DNA of 64,000 nucleotides from Streptomyces flaveus. GTDB lineage: Bacteria > Actinomycetota > Actinomycetes > Streptomycetales > Streptomycetaceae. Made by a program: the position numbers and the translations under genes. Each line of letters starts with the position of its first letter. The first letter of the stretch is position 1. Positions 25,119 through 33,728 of the stretch are shown here, piece by piece. Below the pieces are notes generated by a model that saw only the letters and a list, made by a program, of their open reading frames with translations, ran no database searches and was not told where the DNA came from. The stretch is taken from positions 269,120 to 333,119 of the forward strand of contig NZ_BMPQ01000006.1 in assembly GCF_014647675.1 (NCBI RefSeq), in the 5' to 3' direction.

Positions 25119-26309
25119 GTGGACGATCACGACCCCCTGGCCTCCTTCGCCGCGCTGCTCACCGAACGCGGACGGTTTCTGCTCGACGAGGTGCGGGAGG
25201 TCGAGCCGGCGCAGGAGTTGGCCGTGGCCACGCGGCTGCGGCGGGAGCATCCCGCCGAGCTCGTGTCCGCGGCGATCGCGCAGGCGCGGTGGCGGCAGCG
25301 GGCGGTGGGGAAGTTCGGGAGCGCGGACGCCGGGCGGATGTTCTTCACCGCGAACGGGATCGAGCAGGCGACCCGGGCGACGGTCGCGGCGTACCGGGCG
25401 GAGCGTTTCACGGAGCTCGGCGTACGGTCCGTCGCCGATCTCTGCTGTGGCATCGGCGGGGACGCGATCGCCCTCGCCCGCGCAGGGGTACGTGTCCTCG
25501 CCGTCGATCGCGATCCGCTGACCTGCGCGGTGGCCCGTGCGAACGCCGACGCGCTCGGGCTCGGCGACCTGATCGACGTACGGGAGGCGGATGTCACGGC
25601 GGTCGACACGTCCTCGTACGACGCGGTCTTCGTGGACCCTGCCAGGCGTGGCGGGCGGGGCCGCGTCTTCGATCCTGAGGCCTACTCGCCGCCCCTCTCC
25701 TGGGCCGTCGAGGCGGCTCTCAAGGCGCCTCGCGCCGCGCTCAAGATCGCGCCCGGGATTCCGCATGAGGCGATCCCGGGCGACGCCGAGGCCGAGTGGG
25801 TCTCGGATTCCGGGGACGTGAAGGAGGCCGTGCTGTGGTTCGGCACCGAACCCGGGCTCGTGCGCGCCACCCTGCTGCCCGGGCCGCGCAGCCTGCGTGG
25901 CCGCGGGCTGCCCGATCCTCAAGTACGGCCGCCGGGGCGGTACTTGTACGAGCCCGACGGTGCCGTCATCCGCGCCCACCTGGTCGCGGAGGTCGCCGAG
26001 GAGGTCGGCGGCGGACTGCTCGACGAGACGATCGCGTACGTCACCGCGGACGCCGTGACCCCGACCCCGTACGCCACCGCTTACGAGATCACCGACCAAC
26101 TTCCCTTCAGCCTAAAGAAGTTGAAGGCGCTGCTCCGAGAGCGCGAAGTCGGCACCCTGACCGTCAAGAAGCGCGGCTCGGCGGTCGAGCCGGAGGAACT
26201 CCGCCGCAAGGTGAAGCCGCGGGGGCCGAACTCGGCGACGGTGTTCCTGACGCGGGTACGGGGTGCCCCGACGATGCTGATCGGGCATCCCGTCTCCAGC
26301 GACCGTTAG
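25119..26309 (+). CDS. Class I SAM-dependent methyltransferase with THUMP-like C-terminus
   Basis: About 396 residues. An N-terminal helical part precedes a Rossmann methyltransferase domain (VADLCCGIGGDAIALARAG, VLAVDRDPLTCAVARAN, and FVDPARRGGRGR near the catalytic position). The C-terminal 80 residues (AYEITDQLPFSLKKLKALL to LTRVRGAP) resemble the THUMP-like domain of this family. RNA methylation is plausible but unproven. The GTG at 25119 is preferred because an upstream ATG at 25050 would leave only about 20 bp to the divergent gene; no strong ribosome binding site is visible. The stop overlaps the convergent dipeptidase gene by four bases. Confidence 0.8.
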   Translation: MDDHDPLASFAALLTERGRFLLDEVREVEPAQELAVATRLRREHPAELVSAAIAQARWRQRAVGKFGSADAGRMFFTANGIEQATRATVAAYRAERFTELGVRSVADLCCGIGGDAIALARAGVRVLAVDRDPLTCAVARANADALGLGDLIDVREADVTAVDTSSYDAVFVDPARRGGRGRVFDPEAYSPPLSWAVEAALKAPRAALKIAPGIPHEAIPGDAEAEWVSDSGDVKEAVLWFGTEPGLVRATLLPGPRSLRGRGLPDPQVRPPGRYLYEPDGAVIRAHLVAEVAEEVGGGLLDETIAYVTADAVTPTPYATAYEITDQLPFSLKKLKALLREREVGTLTVKKRGSAVEPEELRRKVKPRGPNSATVFLTRVRGAPTMLIGHPVSSDR

Positions 26310-27493
26310 CCGTCCAGTTGCGCCAGTGTCGCGTTCGACGGACCCCTGCGGGAGCGCTCGTCCCGTGCCACGTCCTCCGCCGCTCCCAGGACCCGTACCG
26401 TGTTCTGCCAGGTCAGCTTGGCGAGGTCGGGCTTCGACCAGCCGCGGCTGAGGAGTTCGGCGATGAGGTTCGGGTAGCCCGAGACGTCGTGCAGGTCGTC
26501 GGGGGTGAAGGCCGTGCCGTCGTAGTCGCCGCCGATGCCGATGTGGTCGATTCCGGCGGCCTCGCGCATGTGGTCCAGGTGGTCGGCGACCGTCGCGGCC
26601 GTGGCGACCGGGCGGGGGTGCGCGTCCTCGAAGGCGCGGTGGACCTTCATCGCCTCCGACGTGGTGTCCAGGGGGTGGAAGCCGTGCTCGCGCATGTTCT
26701 CGTCCGCCGCCGCCGTCCAGTCGACGGCCGCCTGAAGGACGAACTTCGGCACGAACGTCACCATCGCCACACCGCCGTTGGCCGGCAGACGTTCCAGTAC
26801 GTCGTCGGGGATGTTGCGGGGGTGGTCGCACACCGCGCGTGAGGAGGAGTGGGAGAAGATCACGGGCGCGACGGTCGTGTCGAGGGCGTCGCGCATCGTC
26901 GTCGGGGCCACGTGCGAGAGGTCCACGAGCATGCCCTCGCGGTTCATCTCCCGGACCACCTCGCGGCCGAAGGCCGACAGACCGCCCACGCCCGGCTCGT
27001 CCGTCGCGGAGTCCGCCCAGGGGATGTTGTCGTTGTGGGTGAGGGTCATGTAGCGGACGCCCAGCGCGTACAGCGCCCGTAGCGTGGCGAGGGAGCTCGC
27101 GATCGAGTGGCCGCCCTCCGCGCCCATCAGCGAGGCGAGGCGCCCCTCGCCGCGCGCCGCCTCCATGTCGGCGGCCGTCAGCGCGGCCTTCAGGTCCGCC
27201 GGATGGCGCGCGATCAACTGCTGTACGCAGTCGATCTGTTCGAGCGTCGCGGGCACGGGCTCCGGCAGGTCCGAGCGGACGTACACCGACCAGAACTGGG
27301 CGCCCACGCCGCCCGCGCGCAGCCGCGGCAGATCCGTGTGCAGGTGCGCGCTCTGGTCGGTGGCGAGGTCGCGGGCGTCGAGGTCGTAGCGGACCTGCTC
27401 GCGCAGGGCCCAGGGGAGGTCGTTGTGCCCGTCGGCGACCGGGAACTGGCGCAGCAGTTCCCGGGCTTCGTCCAGGGACGTCGTCGGCGCCAC
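26306..27493 (-). CDS. Membrane dipeptidase family (peptidase M19)
   Basis: A 395-residue zinc amidohydrolase-fold peptidase acting on dipeptides. Metal and active-site motifs are DGHNDLPWAL (H-x-D) near 20-27, LTHNDNIPWADS, VDLSHVAP, FSHSS and IDHIGIGGDYDG. It has no signal peptide, so it is probably cytoplasmic. It starts at GTG 27491-27493, four bases past the purE stop, with GGGAGCTGAGGGC upstream, so it is likely co-transcribed with purK and purE. Confidence 0.92.
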   Translation of the reverse strand: MAPTTSLDEARELLRQFPVADGHNDLPWALREQVRYDLDARDLATDQSAHLHTDLPRLRAGGVGAQFWSVYVRSDLPEPVPATLEQIDCVQQLIARHPADLKAALTAADMEAARGEGRLASLMGAEGGHSIASSLATLRALYALGVRYMTLTHNDNIPWADSATDEPGVGGLSAFGREVVREMNREGMLVDLSHVAPTTMRDALDTTVAPVIFSHSSSRAVCDHPRNIPDDVLERLPANGGVAMVTFVPKFVLQAAVDWTAAADENMREHGFHPLDTTSEAMKVHRAFEDAHPRPVATAATVADHLDHMREAAGIDHIGIGGDYDGTAFTPDDLHDVSGYPNLIAELLSRGWSKPDLAKLTWQNTVRVLGAAEDVARDERSRRGPSNATLAQLDG

Positions 27494-27497
27494 GCCC

Positions 27498-28049
27498 TCA
27501 GCTCCCCGAACCGAAGCCGAAGCCCGCCACGCCCTCGGTCTTGGCGCGCAGCCGCTTGCCCTTCTCCGACGCCTGGTCGTTCAGCTCCTGCTGGAACTCC
27601 CGCATACGGCCGCGGAGTTCCTCGTCGTGGACGCCGAGGATGCGGGCCGCGAGCAGTCCGGCGTTACGGGCCCCGGCGACGGACACGGTGGCGACCGGCA
27701 CTCCGGCGGGCATCTGCACGATCGACAGCAGCGAGTCCATGCCGTCCATGTGCTTCAGCGGCACGGGCACGCCGATCACGGGCAGCGGGGTCACGGAGGC
27801 GAGCATGCCCGGCAGATGGGCGGCCCCGCCCGCACCCGCGATGATCACCTTGATGCCGCGGTCCGCCGCCTCCTCGCCGTACGCGATCATCTCGCGCGGC
27901 ATCCGGTGCGCGGAGACGACATCGGCCTCGTACGGGATCTCGAACTCGTCCAGGGCCTGGGCCGCCGCTTCCATGACGGGCCAGTCGGAGTCCGAGCCCA
28001 TGACGATGCCTACGACGGGACCCTCCGAAGACTCTGCCGAGGTGCTCAT
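27498..28049 (-). CDS. purE: N5-carboxyaminoimidazole ribonucleotide mutase
   Basis: A 183-residue class I PurE converting N5-CAIR to CAIR in purine synthesis. Family motifs are GIVMGSDSDWPVM at the start, SAHRMPREM with the catalytic histidine, and GAGGAAHLPGMLAS. The ATG at 28047-28049 overlaps the purK stop by four bases, giving translational coupling. Confidence 0.96.
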   Translation of the reverse strand: MSTSAESSEGPVVGIVMGSDSDWPVMEAAAQALDEFEIPYEADVVSAHRMPREMIAYGEEAADRGIKVIIAGAGGAAHLPGMLASVTPLPVIGVPVPLKHMDGMDSLLSIVQMPAGVPVATVSVAGARNAGLLAARILGVHDEELRGRMREFQQELNDQASEKGKRLRAKTEGVAGFGFGSGS

Positions 28050-29185
28050 TCCGTGATCGTTCCCCTCAGATAGGCGGCTGCGTGACGGGCGCGGTCGAGG
28101 ACGTCGGCCAGGTCGTCGCCGTAGGTGTTGACGTGGCCGACCTTGCGGCCGGGCTTCACGTCCTTGCCGTACATGTGGATCTTGAGCTGGGGGTCGCGGG
28201 CCATGCAGTGCAGGTACGCGGAGTACATGTCGGGGTAGTCGCCGCCGAGGACGTTCACCATGACCGTCCACTTCGCGCGCGGACGCGGGTCGCCCAGGGG
28301 CAGGTCGAGGACCGCGCGGACGTGGTTGGCGAACTGGGAGGTGATCGCGCCGTCCTGGGACCAGTGGCCTGAGTTGTGGGGGCGCATGGCCAGTTCGTTG
28401 ACCAGGATGCGGCCGTCGCGGGTCTCGAAGAGTTCGACGGCGAGGTGGCCTATGACGTCGAGTTCCTTGGCGATGTTCAGGGCGAGCTGCTCGGCCTGGA
28501 GCGCCCGCTCGGCGGGGAGGTCCGGGGCCGGGGCGATCACCGTGTCGCAGACGCCGTTGACCTGCCGCGACTCCACGACGGGGTAGGCGACCGCCTGGCC
28601 GTGGGGCGAGCGGACGACGTTCGCGGCGAGTTCCCGTACGAAGTCGACCTTCTCCTCGGCGAGGACCGGGACACCGGCGCGGAAGGGATCCTCGGCCTCC
28701 TCGACGGACCGTACGACCCATACGCCCTTGCCGTCGTAGCCGCCGCGGACGGTCTTGAGGACAACAGGAAAGCCGTCGCCTTCCTCCGCGAACGCGGCCA
28801 CGTCCTGGGGATCGCTCACGATCCGGTGGCGTGGACACGGCACCCCGATCGCGTCGAGTCTCGCGCGCATCACACCCTTGTCCTGGGCGTGTACGAGCGC
28901 GTCCGGGCCGGGGCGTACGGGAATGCCGTCCGCCTCCAGGGCCCGAAGATGCTCGGTGGGTACGTGCTCGTGATCGAAGGTGATCACATCGCAGCCCCGC
29001 GCGAAGTCACGCAGCGTGTCGAGATCGCGATAGTCGCCGATGACGACATCGCCGACGACCTGCGCCGCGGAGTCCTGGGGAGTGTCACTGAGGAGCTTGA
29101 ATCTGATGCCGAGCGGGATGCCAGCCTCGTGCGTCATACGAGCGAGCTGACCCCCGCCGACCATGCCGACTACCGGGAACGTCAC
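28046..29185 (-). CDS. purK: N5-carboxyaminoimidazole ribonucleotide synthase
   Basis: A 379-residue ATP-grasp enzyme that carboxylates AIR using bicarbonate and ATP. It begins VVGMVGGGQLARM, has ATP-grasp motifs including VVLKTVRGGYDGKGVW, and NELAMRPHNSGHW near the active site. It starts at GTG 29183-29185. It is the first gene of purK-purE-dipeptidase and is divergent from a GtrA gene. Purine control is expected but no operator was recognised. Confidence 0.96.
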   Translation of the reverse strand: MTFPVVGMVGGGQLARMTHEAGIPLGIRFKLLSDTPQDSAAQVVGDVVIGDYRDLDTLRDFARGCDVITFDHEHVPTEHLRALEADGIPVRPGPDALVHAQDKGVMRARLDAIGVPCPRHRIVSDPQDVAAFAEEGDGFPVVLKTVRGGYDGKGVWVVRSVEEAEDPFRAGVPVLAEEKVDFVRELAANVVRSPHGQAVAYPVVESRQVNGVCDTVIAPAPDLPAERALQAEQLALNIAKELDVIGHLAVELFETRDGRILVNELAMRPHNSGHWSQDGAITSQFANHVRAVLDLPLGDPRPRAKWTVMVNVLGGDYPDMYSAYLHCMARDPQLKIHMYGKDVKPGRKVGHVNTYGDDLADVLDRARHAAAYLRGTITE

Positions 29186-29379
29186 GCACCCAGGGTAACG
29201 GGCGCCCCGGGCCGCTCCTTGCCGCGCGCATGATCACCGAAACTTCCGCATGCTCGTCACGCACTGGCCACATCTTCCGGCTCTGCCCAGGACTGGACCG
29301 GCAGGGCTGGATAGCATGGTCGAGTCGACGAAGGTTGACGAAGTTGGCGTATCCGACGAGACGGGGGCTGGGCGACACC

Positions 29380-29937
29380 ATGGGCAAAGGTGATTCACGC
29401 GGTGCACGTGCCGCGCCGCACAGCGCGGTACGCCGGCGCATCGACCGGCTGACGCGCGAGATCGCCAAGTTCGGGGCGGTCGGCGGCATGGGGCTGCTGG
29501 TCAATCTCCTCGTCTTCAACCTCGTACGCAACACCACGGACCTGCAGGTCGTGCGGGCCAGTGTGATCGCCACGATGGTGGCGATCGTCTCCAACTACAT
29601 AGGGTTCCGCTACTTCACCTACCGCGACCGCGACAAGAGCGGCCGCACCCGGGAACTCTCGCTCTTCCTGCTGTTCAGCGCGGTCGGCCTGGTGATCGAG
29701 AACGGCGTTCTGTACGCCGCCACGTACGGCCTCGGCTTCGACAGCCCCCTGCAGAACAACGTCTTCAAGTTCGTCGGCATCGGTATCGCGACCCTGTTCC
29801 GCTTCTGGTCCTACCGCACCTGGGTGTTCCGCGCGCTCCCGGCCCGCGAGACCGTGGCCAGTGCCGAATCGTTCCTGACGCCGGATCCCCTCCTGACGGA
29901 GGACCGCCCGACACGTCAGTTCACACGCATGCGCTGA
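29380..29937 (+). CDS. GtrA-family membrane protein
   Basis: A 185-residue protein with four predicted membrane spans: FGAVGGMGLLVNLLVFNLV, VVRASVIATMVAIVSNYIGF, SLFLLFSAVGLVIENGVLYA and a fourth around VFKFVGIGIATLFRFWSYR. GtrA proteins are linked to flipping or transferring lipid-linked sugars in wall glycan modification. The ATG at 29380 sits after GGGGGCTGGGCGACACC. No glycosyltransferase is adjacent. Confidence 0.88.
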   Translation: MGKGDSRGARAAPHSAVRRRIDRLTREIAKFGAVGGMGLLVNLLVFNLVRNTTDLQVVRASVIATMVAIVSNYIGFRYFTYRDRDKSGRTRELSLFLLFSAVGLVIENGVLYAATYGLGFDSPLQNNVFKFVGIGIATLFRFWSYRTWVFRALPARETVASAESFLTPDPLLTEDRPTRQFTRMR

Positions 29938-29957
29938 CCCAGGGACCCGGCGTTCGG

Positions 29958-31238
29958 CTATCTCACCGTCTGCTCCGACTCCTGACCCGCCGACGGCCGC
30001 TTCTTCGGCGTACGCGACAGGAACAGGCCGAAGACCGGAGGCTGGGCCTGGAGCATTTCGAGCCGGCCGCCGTCGGCCTCCGCCAGGTCGCGGGCCACGG
30101 CCAGGCCGATGCCCGTGGAGTTCTGGCCGCTGATGGCCCGCTCGAAGATCCGGGCGCCCAGTTCGGCGGGGACGCCCGGGCCCTCGTCGGTCACCTCGAC
30201 CACGACCTGGTTGCCGGTGACGCGGGTGCGCAGGGCGACCGTGCCGCCGCCGTGCATGAGCGAGTTCTCGATCAGGGCGGCCAGCACCTGGGCCACCGCT
30301 CCGGGGGTGCCCACGGCGTGCAGATGCCGCTTGCCCGAGCAGACGATGGCGCGGCCCACGCTGCGGTAGGCGGGGCGCCATTCCGCGAGCTGCTGGTTGA
30401 TGACCTCGTCCAGGTCGAAGGTGACGGCGGAGCCGGTGCGGGGGTCACGGGAGTTGGTGAGCAGCCGCTCGACCACGTCCGTCAGGCGCTCCACCTGGCC
30501 GAGCGCGATCGTCGCCTCCTCCTTCACCGTGTCCGGGTCGTCGGTGAGGGTGATCTCCTCCAGGCGCATGGACAGGGCCGTGAGGGGCGTACGGAGCTGG
30601 TGGGAGGCGTCGGCGGCCAGCCGGCGTTCGGCCGTCAGCATCCGGGCGATGCGCTCGGCGGAGCCGTCCAGCACGTCCGCGACGCGGTCCAGCTCCGGCA
30701 CTCCGTACCGCTTGTGGCGCGGTCGCGGGTCCCCGGAGCCGAGCCGCTCGGCGGTCTCCGCGAGGTCGGTCAGCGGGGAGGCGAGCCGGTTGGCCTGGCG
30801 TACGGCGAGCAGTACGGCGGCGATCACCGCGAGCAGGGCGACCGCGGCGATGATCAGGAGCGTACGGCCGACTTCGCGGGTGACCGAGGAACGCGGCTCC
30901 TCGATCATGACCGTCTCGCCCTCCTCGCCCTGCGCCTCCTTCGACTGGATGACCTCACCGGTGGGCCTGGTGCCGATCTCGATCGGATCCCGCCCCGGAA
31001 TCACGATCCGCGCATACCGGTTGTCCGCGACCTGGTCCTGAAGGATCTCGGCACTGATCCGCTCGTCACCGAGGATGCGGCTGTCGACGATGCTCGCCAG
31101 CCGCAGCGCCTCCAGGTCCACGCGTTCCTGGGCGCTGGCACTGATAGTCCGGGTCTCGACGATGACGAGCGAGAAACCGAACACGGCGATCACGACGAGG
31201 ACCACGGCAAGAGTGGACTGAATAAGACGGCGACGCAC
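29958..31238 (-). CDS. Two-component sensor histidine kinase
   Basis: A 426-residue membrane kinase. Membrane spans lie at about 7-27 and 125-147, bracketing a ~100-residue extracytoplasmic sensor. A HAMP segment follows, then the phosphoacceptor in ADASHQLRTPLTAL, the N box ALIENSLMHGGG and the G boxes DEGPGVP and GIGLAVARDLAEADGG. It starts at GTG 31236-31238 with GGAGGGCCCC upstream. It lies after the response regulator gene, in the same direction. The signal is unknown. Confidence 0.94.
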   Translation of the reverse strand: MRRRLIQSTLAVVLVVIAVFGFSLVIVETRTISASAQERVDLEALRLASIVDSRILGDERISAEILQDQVADNRYARIVIPGRDPIEIGTRPTGEVIQSKEAQGEEGETVMIEEPRSSVTREVGRTLLIIAAVALLAVIAAVLLAVRQANRLASPLTDLAETAERLGSGDPRPRHKRYGVPELDRVADVLDGSAERIARMLTAERRLAADASHQLRTPLTALSMRLEEITLTDDPDTVKEEATIALGQVERLTDVVERLLTNSRDPRTGSAVTFDLDEVINQQLAEWRPAYRSVGRAIVCSGKRHLHAVGTPGAVAQVLAALIENSLMHGGGTVALRTRVTGNQVVVEVTDEGPGVPAELGARIFERAISGQNSTGIGLAVARDLAEADGGRLEMLQAQPPVFGLFLSRTPKKRPSAGQESEQTVR

Positions 31239-31306
31239 GGGGCCCTCCGGGCAGCTGGTTTACGAAGTCCAGTGTGCGCGACCAGCCACGACGAACCCGC
31301 AGCGGT

Positions 31307-31984
31307 TCAGCTTTTCTCGAACCGGAACCCGACCCCTCGTACCGTGGCGATGTATCGCGGATTCGCCGCGTCGTCGCCGAGCTTCTTGCGCAGCCACGAG
31401 ATGTGCATGTCCAGGGTCTTGGTCGAAGACCACCACGTCGTGTCCCAGACCTCGCGCATCAGCTGGTCACGCGTGACGACCCGCCCCGCGTCCCGCACCA
31501 GCACCCGCAGGAGGTCGAACTCCTTGGCCGTGAGCTGGAGTTCCTCGTCACCCATCCACGCCCGGTGCGACTCGACATCGATGCGCACCCCGTGCGTGGC
31601 GGGCGGCTGCTGCGGCTCCGCGGCACCACGCCGGAGCAGGGCCCGGACCCGGGCCAGCAGTTCGGCGAGACGGAACGGCTTGGTGACGTAGTCGTCGGCA
31701 CCCGCGTCGAGGCCGACGACGGTGTCCACCTCGTCGGCGCGCGCGGTCAGGATGAGGATCGGGATGGTGTGGCCTTCGGCGCGCAGCCGACGGGCCACCT
31801 CCAGTCCGTCCATGCCGGGCAGCCCGAGGTCGAGCACGACCAGATCGACGCCGCCCTGAATACCGGCGTCGAGCGCGGTGGGGCCGTCCTCGCGCACCTC
31901 GACCTCGTAACCCTCCCGGCGCAGGGCGCGGGCCAGCGGCTCCGAAATGGACGCGTCGTCCTCGGCGAGCAGTACTCGGGTCAT
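31307..31984 (-). CDS. OmpR-family response regulator
   Basis: A 225-residue regulator. The receiver domain has AEDD near 8-10, phosphoacceptor Asp52 in VVLDLGLPGMDG, Thr in ILTARAD and the switch lysine in YVTKPF. The winged-helix C-terminal domain has LTAKEFDLLRVLVRDAG and TVRGVGFRFE. The ATG is at 31982-31984. It is the partner of the downstream kinase. Confidence 0.95.
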   Translation of the reverse strand: MTRVLLAEDDASISEPLARALRREGYEVEVREDGPTALDAGIQGGVDLVVLDLGLPGMDGLEVARRLRAEGHTIPILILTARADEVDTVVGLDAGADDYVTKPFRLAELLARVRALLRRGAAEPQQPPATHGVRIDVESHRAWMGDEELQLTAKEFDLLRVLVRDAGRVVTRDQLMREVWDTTWWSSTKTLDMHISWLRKKLGDDAANPRYIATVRGVGFRFEKS

Positions 31985-32345
31985 GGACTGATGGTAGTCC
32001 GCTGTGGACAACCATCGTGAGGGAAGATCGAGATCTCTCTGCTCAGGCCCCAACCAAAAGCCCGCACCCCAACGCACCCGCACTTGCCCACCGGCAGAAA
32101 ACGCCCCCACGCACCCGCACCCTTCCACCGGCGGGAGGGGTCGTGGGCCGGTGCGTCGTATGCCCGTCGCTTAGCTTCGGTCTCGGAGGACCAGGGCCTT
32201 GTACCAGGCCAGGGTCGTATGCCCGCCCTGCGACGGGCTGACGCACCGGACCGCGGCCCCGCACCCCCCACCCACCTAAGGGGCGCAGGGAACGGCGCGA
32301 CCAGCCACACTCAACCCGCAGCTTCAAACCGCCCCCAGCGGAGCG
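31985..32345. promoter_or_regulatory. Intergenic region upstream of the two-component system
   Basis: About 360 bp. It holds an imperfect direct repeat around AACGCACCCGCAC (about 32067-32080) and CACGCACCCGCACCC (about 32109-32124), each followed by a CCACCGGC word, and the word GTCGTATGCCCG twice (near 32155 and 32214). It should contain the response-regulator promoter and the terminator of the surface operon, but neither was recognised with confidence. Confidence 0.4.
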
Positions 32346-33728
32346 CTAACGCATGCGACGTCGCGGCATAAACGTGAACACCGCCCCGCCCAGCAAAATC
32401 GTCGTCCCCGCCAACAGCCCAAGCGCCCGCAGCAGCCCGTTGTCGTCGGACCCCGTGTCCGCGAGACCGCCGCCCGAGGACGCGGGACCCGCACCCGACG
32501 TACCGGAACCGGAAGAGCCCGAGCCGCCCGCGGCGCCACCTGGCTGTGACGAGGTGTCCAGCGTCAGCGAAACCTCGCTCTTGGCCGGCGTACACGTCGT
32601 CGTCGTGCCGAGGGCCTCCACCGTCAGAACGCCCGGCGAGAGCGTCGACTCGCCGTCCGCGCCCGGCTTGTACGTGCCCGTCAGGTCGGGGATCTCGATC
32701 GGGTCACCCGACTTGATCGGCTCCGGGTTCGTCGGGCCCTCCACCCGCACCGTGCCCTTGTCCGCGCCGCCCAGCGCGACCTCCATCGACGGCTTCACCG
32801 AGTCCGCCGGAATGTCCGCCGGGCTGTCCATGACCGACTTCTTGAACTGCACCGTCAGCCCGAAGTTCCCGCCGTCCTTCTTGGCGTCGATCTGCACGGG
32901 AGAGGTCGCGCTCTTGTCTCCGATCGGCGTCTTGCACTCGTACGGGATCTCGACCTCCTTGCCCGTGAATTCGGTCTGACCGCCACCGGATCCGCCGGAG
33001 TCCGACGATCCCCCGCTGTCACCCCCGGTCGCGCTCTCGGAGGGATCGGAGGGAGAGGACGGCGGAGCGCTCCCGGTCGGCAGGTCCGTCGGGACCTCCG
33101 TCGGCAGCCCGCCCGTCGTCCCGCCGGAGTCACCCCCGCTCACCTTGATCGTCGCGGCCGACTTCACCGCCTCCGTAGGCGTGCACTTGGTGTCCGCGGA
33201 CACCGGCTTGTTGACGTTGACGTTGTACGCGTCCGGGGTCAGCGTGACCTCTCCGGCCGCCGTCAGCTTCAGCGTGCCCTTCATGTCGGAGAGCTTCATG
33301 TCGCTGTTCTTCGGGATGGCGGGGTTCTGCCGCGGCCCCTCCATCGCGATGTCCCCGGTCTGCGCGCCGCCCGCCTTGAGGGTGCCGGTCGGCTGGACGG
33401 TGTCCTTCTCCAGGTCGATGATGTCGGGGTTCTTGGAGGCGGCCTGAACGAACTTCCAGGTGATCTGCACCTCGTCCCCGACCTTCGCCTCGGCGGGCGC
33501 GGTGATCTCCACCTGGGTCGTGCCCTGCACCGGGTCCATCCCGGAGATCGCGGGCGGTACGCACTCGGTCTTGTACGACACCTCGGCCGCCTGGGCGGGC
33601 ACCGCGGCCGCCCCGAGCAGGATGCCCGCGCCGCCGAGCATCAGCGCGACTCCGGCCGCGCTCGCTCTGGGGCGCTTCTGCGCCCCAAGGCCGCCGTCTG
33701 TCGGCCGGACTCTCCGTTGCGTCCTCAC
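32346..33728 (-). CDS. Secreted two-domain surface protein with LADTG sortase-type signal
   Basis: A 460-residue secreted protein. The signal peptide is followed by two related beta-rich domains of about 130 residues, each starting at a cysteine-containing strand (SYKTECVPP near 48; IPYECKTPIGDKS near 230), joined by a Ser/Gly/Thr/Pro linker. The C-terminus has LADTG, a hydrophobic span (LLRALGLLAGTTILLGGAVF) and RRR, the layout of a cell-wall anchor for class E sortase. The domain also appears singly in the first gene of the operon. The GTG at 33726-33728 overlaps the preceding stop. Function unknown. Confidence 0.82.
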   Translation of the reverse strand: MRTQRRVRPTDGGLGAQKRPRASAAGVALMLGGAGILLGAAAVPAQAAEVSYKTECVPPAISGMDPVQGTTQVEITAPAEAKVGDEVQITWKFVQAASKNPDIIDLEKDTVQPTGTLKAGGAQTGDIAMEGPRQNPAIPKNSDMKLSDMKGTLKLTAAGEVTLTPDAYNVNVNKPVSADTKCTPTEAVKSAATIKVSGGDSGGTTGGLPTEVPTDLPTGSAPPSSPSDPSESATGGDSGGSSDSGGSGGGQTEFTGKEVEIPYECKTPIGDKSATSPVQIDAKKDGGNFGLTVQFKKSVMDSPADIPADSVKPSMEVALGGADKGTVRVEGPTNPEPIKSGDPIEIPDLTGTYKPGADGESTLSPGVLTVEALGTTTTCTPAKSEVSLTLDTSSQPGGAAGGSGSSGSGTSGAGPASSGGGLADTGSDDNGLLRALGLLAGTTILLGGAVFTFMPRRRMR

